Of a stretch of 5,524 nucleotides of DNA, positions 1-5,262 are shown in pieces. How positions within the stretch are numbered: position 1 is the first letter of the stretch; every line of letters starts with the position of its first letter. Source of the stretch: an uncultured Mycoplasma sp. (GTDB taxonomy: Bacteria; Bacillota_I; Bacilli_A; Mycoplasmatales; Metamycoplasmataceae). The DNA lies in NCBI GenBank assembly GCA_946998935.1, contig CAMQBE010000043.1, positions 1-5,524 of the forward strand, given 5' to 3'. Below the pieces are notes generated by a model that made no database searches, was not told the origin of the DNA, and was given only the letters and a program-made list of their open reading frames with translations. Made by a program: the position numbers and the translations under genes.

Positions 1-2
1 AT

Positions 3-83
3 GTAATTAAGGGTTGAAAAAAGACAGATGAAATCTTAAATTTTGAAAAAAGTTGCAAAAGAAAAAATTGGAGAAGAAATTAG
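3..83 (+). pseudogene. Shifted-frame 5' segment of the same gene, upstream of an A6 run
   Basis: The frame beginning at base 3 is open from the window edge and reads as ordinary mycoplasma protein (…KGWKKTDEILNFEK…, with TGA at 15 as Trp). It hits TAG at 81-83. Skipping one base at the A run 46-51 joins it smoothly to the long frame starting around 43-46 (…NFEKVAKEKIGEE…). I infer that the two pieces were one gene and that one extra A breaks it. A sequencing error, a phase-variable tract or true decay would all look the same. Because the window cuts the gene at base 1, the real start cannot be seen. Confidence 0.45.
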
Positions 84-1434
84 TAAGATTAAAGTGTTTA
101 TATTAGATGAGAAAGCATATCAACACGTTATCAAACACAAAACCATTAATAATTTCGATAATAAACCTAATTTCATAATCAATGGATACGATACAAATTT
201 ATATAATATGGAATTAAGTAATATAAATATTACAAATATTTCAGGCAAAAATCAAATTAAAATAATGTCTAAAATGTCGGTTAAAAACAATCCTGATATT
301 TTTGTTGAAAAGGAAATAATAGTTGAAAGTGAATATTCAAAAGGCAAAAATTTTCATAATTTAAATGAAGACGAAATTAAAGCATATATCAGTGAACAAT
401 TAGCAAAAACAACAATTTATCCTAAATATTCAAAAGATAGAACATATATTGAAAAATTGAATAATGGAAAAATTTCTAATAAATCATTTTGATTAGAAAG
501 CATAGACCATAATTTAAATTATAGCTTTGGGCTTTTATCAAAAGAAAACAATGATTACTATATTGAAGTAAAGGCATCTATACTGAATTGATTAGATAGT
601 CCTTTTATAATTAAAAAAATTAAAATTGATTTTTCTAATTTAGGTATTGAAATTCTAAATGAAATGAGAAAAAATAATGGTCAAGATCCTTTGCCTGACG
701 AAACTGCTCCAACTGCGACCATAAATGAGGAGGTTGAGCCTGACTTATCTATTGATAAATTTGTTGATACACCAACCGATGAGCATAAATCAACTTTTGC
801 TCCACAATTAAATAACTTTTTAAATAAGGTTGCATATTTATATGCATGAGATGAAGATATATATAACGCAATGGCCGAAAATCCTGATAAAAAGCTTGTT
901 CAATTTTATAATGTAAACAATTATGTTAAAAAATCAAATATATATTTCTTTGCTAATATTAAACCAATTCGTGAAAATCAAACAATTTACGTCTTTTCAA
1001 AACCCGAGTATAAAGATAATTTATTAACTGTTAAAATAACAGCTATATCATTGCAAGATTATAATGCTGGTTCTTTTGATCAAAGTAGAATGGCTTCTAA
1101 AAGAATTAAAATTAAAAAAGATAAATGAGGCAAGGATATCTTTGATCAATACATTAATTCTGTAAAAATTAATGAAGAAATAAAAAAGTTAAATTTAACA
1201 TATGATTTTAAAAATAAGGAAACACTTGATAGCAAAGAAGTAAAGAAATGAGAATCTGATAAATTAAAAGAAAATTTAATAATAAATAATTTGCCCGCAG
1301 AGTATCAAATTATAAAAATTGAAACAAGTTCAAAGACTAAAAATAAGACCTTAACTTTGCTTCTATATTTCAAAAAGGGAGACATTGAATCAATTGTTTC
1401 CATGAAAATAAAGATTTCAAACTTTAAATCATAA
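43..1434 (+). CDS. Mycoplasma surface-protein-like, beta-repeat protein (5' end outside or frame-broken)
   Basis: Reading TGA as Trp (codons at 490, 589, 847, 1126, 1249) gives one open frame of about 463 residues ending in TAA at 1432. The apparent start, TTG at 43, has no ribosome binding site, and the window opens in a plausible coding frame shifted relative to this one, so this is probably the C-terminal part of a longer protein. No signal peptide or lipobox is visible. Four stretches look alike: roughly residues 56-100, 170-200, 326-361 and 436-463. Each has alternating hydrophobic residues, a loop, then a lysine/isoleucine-rich strand such as KIKID, KRIKIKK or MKIKISNF. An acidic, proline-rich linker at about 208-251 separates the halves. 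The last block recalls lipoprotein-17-related variable surface proteins of mycoplasmas; this is from memory and tentative. A surface location is inferred. A terminator follows directly. Confidence 0.6.
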
Positions 1435-1440
1435 AAAAGC

Positions 1441-1470
1441 AAAAAGTGTTCTAATGACACTTTTTTTATT
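1441..1470 (+). terminator. Rho-independent terminator of the surface-protein gene
   Basis: A 9-bp stem AAAAAGTGT / ACACTTTTT (1441-1449 with 1457-1465) encloses a 7-base loop and is followed by more T residues. It starts seven bases after the TAA at 1432-1434, as expected for the end of a plus-strand transcript. Confidence 0.8.
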
Positions 1471-1605
1471 TTTTTCATAAAATCCTATAAAACAAGCAAA
1501 AATATGAATTTTAAAAATTGCTTAGCAATTAAATAAACTAGTGGTTTTGTGCCTGCCTTATCAGTTATTTTTAAACAATAATTTGATAGAATTTATATTA
1601 TAAAT

Positions 1606-2136
1606 TTAAGGAGAAAATATGGTCGATGACGGATCAATTATTGCTAAAAGAGTTTTTAATGAATCATTTATTGTGTTTGATTTAATTTTTCTAACTCTAA
1701 TGGTGAGCCTATTGCTATGAAGAAAAAAATACACCACTTTATTTCCTATAGGTTTTAATCTACTATTTTTTAGTCATAAATTAAAATTTTGGCTGTTCCT
1801 TATATTTTTATTTATTTTTGATAAATCAATCTTTTTAGCTGATCTATTTTTTGCATATTTTATATTTCTATAATTAGGGTTAAATTCTAAAACATTTAAG
1901 TCATCTAAGGAAATTTTCATATAACCAGCATTAATAAAATAAACAAATAGAATATTGTCAGTGATTTTATAATCAGCAACTATGAATTTCCGATTTTTAA
2001 AATATGAACTAGCTTCTATTTCAACTAATTTAAGAAATTCGCCAACTTCAATACTTTCTTCATGTTTATTTATATTCATGCTTATATTTACTACTGGAAA
2101 TAACATTGGAATACTTGATAATACTTTCTTATTCAT
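1606..2136 (-). CDS. Hypothetical protein, probably without its natural 3' end
   Basis: I do not recognise this protein. ATG at 2136 is chosen because GGGGA lies about 5 bases upstream and a TATAAT box lies just beyond; the longer frame from 2214 would start inside a terminator hairpin. Residues 1-120 (to base 1777) are soluble and lysine/isoleucine-rich, starting MNKKVLSSIPMLF. They show beta/alpha-like alternation and end in a basic stretch around KNRSAKKIDLSKINKN. A standard-code reader would stop at TGA 1774-1776. With TGA as Trp the frame continues to TAA 1606-1608, giving 176 residues. The last 45 or so are antisense to the truncated plus-strand gene and look accidental. The true C-terminus was therefore probably lost at the junction near 1742, or ends near 1774. 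Confidence 0.45.
1608..1613 (+). promoter_or_regulatory. Ribosome binding site for the truncated membrane-protein gene
   Basis: AAGGAG lies 5 bases before ATG 1619 and is among the best Shine-Dalgarno matches in the window. It sets the start and shows that the gene was once properly expressed. A T/A-rich stretch at 1594-1604 (TATATTATAAA) could supply a -10 box, but no convincing -35 box is visible. Confidence 0.75.
1619..1873 (+). pseudogene. 5' fragment of a multi-pass membrane protein gene, truncated after about 42 codons
   Basis: ATG 1619 with a strong ribosome binding site opens an 84-residue frame ending at TAA 1871, with one TGA Trp at residue 34. Residues 1-42 look genuine: a polar start with KR at 10-11, then one clear membrane helix at about 17-34, followed by a positive WRKKY stop-transfer. 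I have the impression of a family of polytopic bacterial membrane proteins with similar N-termini but cannot name it. From about residue 43 (near base 1743) the sequence becomes low-complexity F/L/I text. It is the exact antisense of an A-rich minus-strand frame, as expected when a foreign sequence is read by chance. I infer that the gene lost its 3' part at a breakpoint near 1742. Alternatively it is an intact 84-residue membrane peptide with two or three helices. Confidence 0.5.
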
Positions 2137-2154
2137 ATTTTCCCCATTTTCCAA

Positions 2155-2160
2155 ATTATA
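2155..2160 (-). promoter_or_regulatory. Possible -10 box for the minus-strand hypothetical gene
   Basis: On the minus strand the sequence reads TATAAT, a perfect -10 match, 18 bases before the ATG at 2136. No good -35 box is present at 16-18 bp spacing. In a genome this A+T-rich such matches arise easily, so the support comes mainly from position. Confidence 0.35.
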
Positions 2161-2201
2161 TATTTTTTGGAAAGCGCCTATAGTATAGATATAAGAAAAA
2201 T

Positions 2202-2220
2202 AAAAAAAGCCCACTTGGGC
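2202..2220 (-). terminator. Terminator-like hairpin at the exit of the rRNA-like region
   Basis: On the minus strand GCCC-AAGT-GGGC (stem 2209-2212 with 2217-2220, extendable by one pair) is followed by seven T residues (2202-2208). The G+C-rich stem stands out in this sequence. It would stop minus-strand transcripts leaving the inverted repeat just before the hypothetical gene at 2136. Confidence 0.6.
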
Positions 2221-2222
2221 AT

Positions 2223-2376
2223 TTGCTCTCTGAAAACTGAATAGTAATTATATGCTTCATTGAAATGTCTTAAATCCACATCTCTACTTTTAAATCGATC
2301 GATTTATTAGTATTTTTTGAAGTATGTGTAAAGACACTTCAATGAATTGCATTACTATTCAGTTTTTAAAGAACAA
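2223..2376. repeat. Long imperfect inverted repeat (rRNA-processing-stem-like)
   Basis: The left arm (2223-2271) and right arm (2331-2376) are near-complementary. Perfect blocks are AAAACTGAATAGTAAT (2233-2248 with 2351-2366), TTCATTGAA (2256-2264 with 2338-2346) and TGTCTT/AAGACA (2266-2271 with 2331-2336). Flanking TTGCTCTCTG matches TTGTTCTTTA with scattered changes. Transcribed from either strand it would fold into a long stem with a loop of about 59 bases. The loop contains the 14-bp perfect palindrome AAATCGATCGATTT (2292-2305). Confidence 0.9.
2223..2376 (-). pseudogene. Apparent 23S rRNA relic: leader, gene 3' end and trailer with the gene body missing
   Basis: Read on the minus strand, TTCTTTAAAAACTGAATAG (2371 down to 2353) resembles the TTCTTTGAAAACTGAATA element common in rRNA leaders and 16S-23S spacers of Firmicutes and Mollicutes. 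It is followed by CATTGAAGTGTCTT. Next comes AATACTAATAAATCGATCG (about 2315-2297), which resembles the 3' terminus of 23S rRNA (Bacillus ends …AATACTAATCGATCGAGG…). After that AAGACATTTCAATGAAG pairs back to the leader, as the trailer strand of the 23S processing stem should. About 2.8 kb of 23S body is absent. The element match is from memory. The complementary arms and their order are seen directly. Alternatives are a chance long hairpin or a mobile repeat carrying these motifs. Confidence 0.5.
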
Positions 2377-2377
2377 C

Positions 2378-2400
2378 GCTCCTAAGTTGGAGTTTTTTTA
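2378..2400 (+). terminator. Terminator-like hairpin at the right edge of the inverted repeat
   Basis: CTCC (2379-2382) pairs with GGAG (2389-2392) around the loop TAAGTT, with an added G-T pair, and is followed by seven T residues (2393-2399). It works only in the plus direction. The stem is short, so the call rests on the G/C content and the T run. It would stop transcripts crossing the inverted repeat from the left and insulate the small gene at 2445. Confidence 0.5.
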
Positions 2401-2444
2401 TTACCTTTTTTATTAATGTTTATATTTTTTAATAAAATTAAATT

Positions 2445-2735
2445 ATGCGAGAAAATGGTTTTCCTTTTAAATATAGACTTGAAGAAGATTTAATAAAGTT
2501 TTACAATGAAAAAGCCACCTATGAAGGTATTAGTGGTAGATTAAAAACTATAGGAAATAAAGTGGTTGAATATGATTCAACAGGGCTAGGAAGTAGAATT
2601 ATTAAAGTAGGAATAGACGAAATAACATATAGTTCTACAAGTACTTTTAGAGTTGAATATGTAGGTAAAAATAAAGTAGGATATGATTCTTCAGGTAAAT
2701 TTATTATGAAAATTGGCGATAAAAATATTCGCTAA
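2445..2735 (+). CDS. Small repeat-built hypothetical protein (96 aa)
   Basis: ATG 2445 to TAA 2733, with no TGA codon. Residues 1-31 are mixed. From about residue 32 the protein is built of short units of 17-19 residues that share I/V-G, then K or D, then V/I, then Y plus D/S-S. The glycines are at 37, 56, 74 and 91 and the tyrosines at 43, 62 and 80. This suggests a stack of beta strands, as in short repeat proteins of unknown function in many bacteria. There is no signal peptide or membrane segment. No ribosome binding site is visible: the 20 bases upstream are only A and T. It could be leaderless, or it may have lost its own 5' region when the rRNA-like segment was placed next to it. An in-frame TAA at 2439 rules out a longer version. 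Function unknown. Confidence 0.6.
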   Translation: MRENGFPFKYRLEEDLIKFYNEKATYEGISGRLKTIGNKVVEYDSTGLGSRIIKVGIDEITYSSTSTFRVEYVGKNKVGYDSSGKFIMKIGDKNIR

Positions 2736-2809
2736 TTTTTAATATTCTAAAATGACTAATATAACTATATAGTAGGATAATTAGTAAAAATTGTGCATAA
2801 ATAGTAATC

Positions 2810-3286
2810 TTACAATTTCATATATTTAACATCAAAATCTTGTGAATATTTTTGAAAATCTTTTTGATTTAAAACAACTGATTCATCATTATAATTCGGA
2901 CAAAAAATTAACTTGTCTCTATTTTGCAATTCTTCATCTATTAAATAAAAAACATTTGGGACATTTTTAATCATAATAAAAGGATTAACACAACCAGGTG
3001 TTACATTAAACATATTAAGTAATCTTTCAGGAGAAACAAAAGACAGTCTAGTTTCATTTAAACTTTCTTGTAATTGATTTAAATTAATACTTTTATCAGC
3101 AGGTAAAAGAACGTGATAGAAATGACTTTTGTTTTTATTTTGTAGCAATAAATTTTTGCAATGTTCACCTTCAATATTAGCTGTGTATTTAAAAGAATCT
3201 TCCATTGTTAATAAAGCAGGATGTTGGTAATATGAATAATTAATATTATGATCTTGAAGATATTTCTCTAATTCTTTATCTTTCAC
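2810..3286 (-). CDS. proX: Prolyl-tRNA editing enzyme, ProX/YbaK family
   Basis: This 158-residue protein is about full length for a stand-alone YbaK/ProX-type deacylase. This family hydrolyses mischarged tRNA, typically Ala-tRNA(Pro), in the cytoplasm. Visible family features are YQHPA near residues 20-24, a CKNLLL block at 43-48 with the conserved lysine K44, LLPADK at 60-65, LSFVSPERLL at 81-90 and VTPGCVNPF at 95-103, where the glycine/proline loop lines the active site. Substrate specificity (Ala versus Cys) cannot be set by eye. The start is GTG at 3286, supported by AAGGAG six bases upstream. It lies downstream of the ABC exporter genes in the same direction but behind their terminator, so it is probably transcribed separately. 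It uses no UGA Trp codon. Confidence 0.88.
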   Translation of the reverse strand: MKDKELEKYLQDHNINYSYYQHPALLTMEDSFKYTANIEGEHCKNLLLQNKNKSHFYHVLLPADKSINLNQLQESLNETRLSFVSPERLLNMFNVTPGCVNPFIMIKNVPNVFYLIDEELQNRDKLIFCPNYNDESVVLNQKDFQKYSQDFDVKYMKL

Positions 3287-3292
3287 TTTTTA

Positions 3293-3298
3293 CTCCTT
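3293..3298 (-). promoter_or_regulatory. Ribosome binding site deciding the GTG start of the editing enzyme
   Basis: On the minus strand AAGGAG lies six bases before GTG 3286. There is no ATG in the right place, so this site is what fixes the non-ATG start. Confidence 0.8.
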
Positions 3299-3319
3299 AA
3301 TTTAATAAATTAATGATAC

Positions 3320-3345
3320 AAAAAAATCTAGCTTTAAACTAGATT
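3320..3345 (-). terminator. Terminator of the ABC exporter operon
   Basis: A perfect 7-bp stem AATCTAG / CTAGATT (3325-3331 with 3339-3345) has a 7-base loop and, on the minus strand, runs into a stretch of seven T residues. The permease stop codon TAA (3344-3346) overlaps the first stem bases, so termination is packed directly onto the end of the gene. The A+T flanks could allow weak activity in the other direction too. Confidence 0.75.
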
Positions 3346-4225
3346 AATTTTTAATACTTTGCTTTTTATTAACTGCTAATATCAAAGCAAAAATAATTGT
3401 TCAAGTAGCTATATTAGCAAGACAATATCAAGCATTAACATTTTTATTATTAAACATCATACCATTTAGCCCATAATCATACAAAGTCTTATCAGCAGTC
3501 ATGTGAGCTATTAATTCACTTTGAATAGGTCTTGAAGCTACATCTTTTAAAGCTATTGTTAAAGAGGTATGAGGCAACATATTTAGAATATTGCTTAAAA
3601 CATTTGGCATGATATTTAGAGGTATAAATGCACCTATAGCAAAACCAAATAATGAACCTAGTAATGATGATATTAAGCCGTATGTTGATTGTTTTCTTAC
3701 ATACGAAGTAATTCAAACAGTTATTAAGCTTCCTAATAAGCAGCCTATAAAAAGATAAACAATACTTAAAAGGATTCATTCAATTTTTAAGATGTCGAAA
3801 TCTTTTCTTATAGCCATATAGGATATTCCTAATAAATACATGCCAAGAGTTATTAAAAAGTTAAAGATTAAGTTAAAGAATAAATAACTATATTTAATTT
3901 GTGAGCTTGTTAAAGGAGCGGAATTGAAATCAGTTACTATTTTCTTTTCATTATCTGAAACGATGATGCTGCACAAACCTAAAGCGGTAGTAAAACTAGC
4001 TGAAGATACTAAACCACTAAGCAAAGTAATATCTGTTAAGTATCTTGCGTAATCAGCATTATATTTTCCAATATTAGCATTATAACTACCTTGGATAACT
4101 CTAGCTATAACAACTAAGTAAATAAAGATAATCATTAATGGCGAAAGAAATGTGAAGAAAACATTTAGCTTGTTTTTGAAGAAAACTTTTAGATGTCTTT
4201 TAATTAAATAATTCATTTGACTCAT
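3344..4225 (-). CDS. ABC-2 type transporter permease
   Basis: Reading TGA as Trp (including 3776, 3713, 3428, 3401) gives one 293-residue protein from ATG 4225 to TAA 3344, normal for an ABC-2 permease. A standard-code reader would break it into pieces. The N-terminus is cytoplasmic and basic. Helices fall at about 21-41, 68-89, 112-139, 151-173, 182-205 and 268-285. Between helices 2 and 3 is the cytoplasmic segment DNEKKIVTDFNSAPL (about 91-105), the place where this family has its conserved E..GT…sP motif. A larger soluble loop at about 215-265 precedes the last helix. It should pair with the ATPase encoded just upstream to form a membrane exporter; the substrate (drug, lipid or peptide) is not readable. 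AGGTGAG lies 5 bases before the ATG, and the start overlaps the ATPase stop (TAATG), indicating translational coupling. Confidence 0.88.
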
Positions 4226-5175
4226 TATAACTCACCTACTTTCTTTCCAGTAACATTTAAAAATACTTGATCCATATTACCCTTTATTAGTTCATAACTT
4301 TTATATATTTTTTTGTTATTTTCTATAAAGAATTGAGCATTTTTAAAATTGTCGAAATATACTGTAAGCAAGTTCATTTTGTCAAATTCATAATTAATTT
4401 TATTAGCTTTAAAAGTTTCTATAATCTTATCTTTTCATTCATCTAAAATTTCTATTTTTAATACCACTTTACCATATTTATTTTTTAACTCTATAGGTGT
4501 GCCTTCTTCTTTAATAACTCCATTATCAATAATGTAAATATAATCGCAATCATTAGCTTCTTCCATATAATGAGTTGTTAAAAAGATTGTGAGATTTTCT
4601 TTAATTCTTAAATCATTAATAACAGATCATACAAGCTTTCTGCTTACTGGATCTAGTCCAGTTGTTGGTTCATCAAGAATTAAAATTTTAGGTTTAGAAA
4701 TTAAAGCTCTAGCTATATCAACACGGCGTTGTTGACCGCCTGATAATTTACCATAAGGTCTTTTTAATATGCTTTGTAATTCAAATTTATTTACTAAATC
4801 ACTAATAATTTCTTCTATTTCATTTTTATTAAGTTTATATAAACCAGCTCTAAGTTTTAAATTATCTTTAACTAATAAATCATTATCTAAAACTGAATAT
4901 TGATAAACCATGCCAAGCTTGCTTTTAATAGCTGTAACATCTTTATCTAAATCTAAGTTTTCTACATAAACTTTACCTGAACTTTTATCTAATTGCCCAC
5001 TAATAATATTTATGGTTGTACTTTTACCAGCTCCATTTAGACCTAAAAAGCCAATCATTTTGCCTTTTGGAACTCTTAAAGAAATATTATTTACAGCTAA
5101 GACATCAGCTTTATTTTTATTATTCTTATAAACTTTGCTTAAGTTTTTTATTTCAATAGCTAAATTTTCTTCCAT
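4225..5175 (-). CDS. ABC transporter ATP-binding protein, CcmA/DrrA-like exporter type
   Basis: This 316-residue ATPase powers the exporter with the adjacent permease. Visible motifs are Walker A GLNGAGKST (45-53, with Leu where Pro is usual), Q-loop Q92 in GMVYQ, signature LSGGQQRR (144-151), Walker B ILILDE (164-169), D-loop GLD (173-175) and H-loop H202 in TTHYMEE. The C-terminal 90 or so residues form the accessory domain typical of the DrrA-like group, ending in a DQVFLNVTG element (family: …DVFL.LTG…). TGA at 4627 (W183) and 4435 are Trp. The start at ATG 5175 has AGGAG five bases upstream. The stop at 4225-4227 shares one base with the permease start. All catalytic residues are present, so it should be active. 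Substrate unknown. Confidence 0.93.
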
Positions 5176-5180
5176 ATTTA

Positions 5181-5185
5181 CTCCT
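5181..5185 (-). promoter_or_regulatory. Ribosome binding site of the exporter ATPase
   Basis: On the minus strand AGGAG lies five bases before ATG 5175, supporting this start as the first codon of the operon. Confidence 0.75.
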
Positions 5186-5195
5186 ATAACTTTTT

Positions 5196-5204
5196 AATAT
5201 AACA
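5196..5204 (-). promoter_or_regulatory. Probable extended -10 promoter of the exporter operon
   Basis: The minus strand reads TGT-TATATT (5204 down to 5196), a TGn-extended -10 element close upstream of the ribosome binding site and just after the terminator of the preceding gene. There is no good -35 box, as is common for extended -10 promoters. The position between a terminator and a gene start supports it. Confidence 0.4.
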
Positions 5205-5222
5205 TATAACATCTATAAAACT

Positions 5223-5247
5223 AAAAAAATATGGTTTTGACCATATT
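5223..5247 (-). terminator. Terminator of the gene entering from the right edge
   Basis: A perfect 8-bp stem AATATGGT / ACCATATT (5228-5235 with 5240-5247) with a four-base loop is followed on the minus strand by a T run (5223-5227). It lies 16 bases after the TAA at 5263-5265 and separates that gene from the exporter operon. Confidence 0.8.
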
Positions 5248-5262
5248 AATTTAGATTTGAAG

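Noticed and set aside
46..52. AAAAAAG heptamer as a programmed -1 frameshift site
   Set aside because: The heptamer is not in the needed phase for either frame, and joining the frames requires a +1 (or -2) change.
1516..1530. Small hairpin AATTGC-TTA-GCAATT between the first terminator and the membrane-gene fragment
   Set aside because: Six base pairs without a following T run; likely chance in such A+T-rich sequence. The rest of 1471-1600 shows nothing else I can support.
1982..2188. Plus-strand 68-residue open frame opposite the hypothetical minus gene
   Set aside because: No ribosome binding site, composition is the antisense image of the minus-strand ORF, and its end overlaps that gene's promoter region.
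2137..2214. Longer N-terminus (from ATG 2214) of the minus-strand hypothetical protein
   Set aside because: That start lies inside the terminator hairpin and lacks a ribosome binding site; ATG 2136 has GGGGA and a -10 box upstream.
2223..2376. Inverted repeat as insertion-sequence terminal repeats or an attachment site
   Set aside because: No transposase or integrase is encoded between the arms or nearby, and no target duplication is visible. The motifs fit rRNA flanks better.
2755..2785. Imperfect hairpin around the palindrome ACTATATAGT with ACTAAT/ATTAGT arms between the converging genes
   Set aside because: It could be a weak bidirectional terminator, but there is no T run on either side and the stem is interrupted and all A+T rich.
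3516..3779. Minus-strand 87-residue open frame inside the permease gene
   Set aside because: It is in another frame of the ABC-2 permease, whose own frame gives proper membrane helices once TGA is read as Trp.
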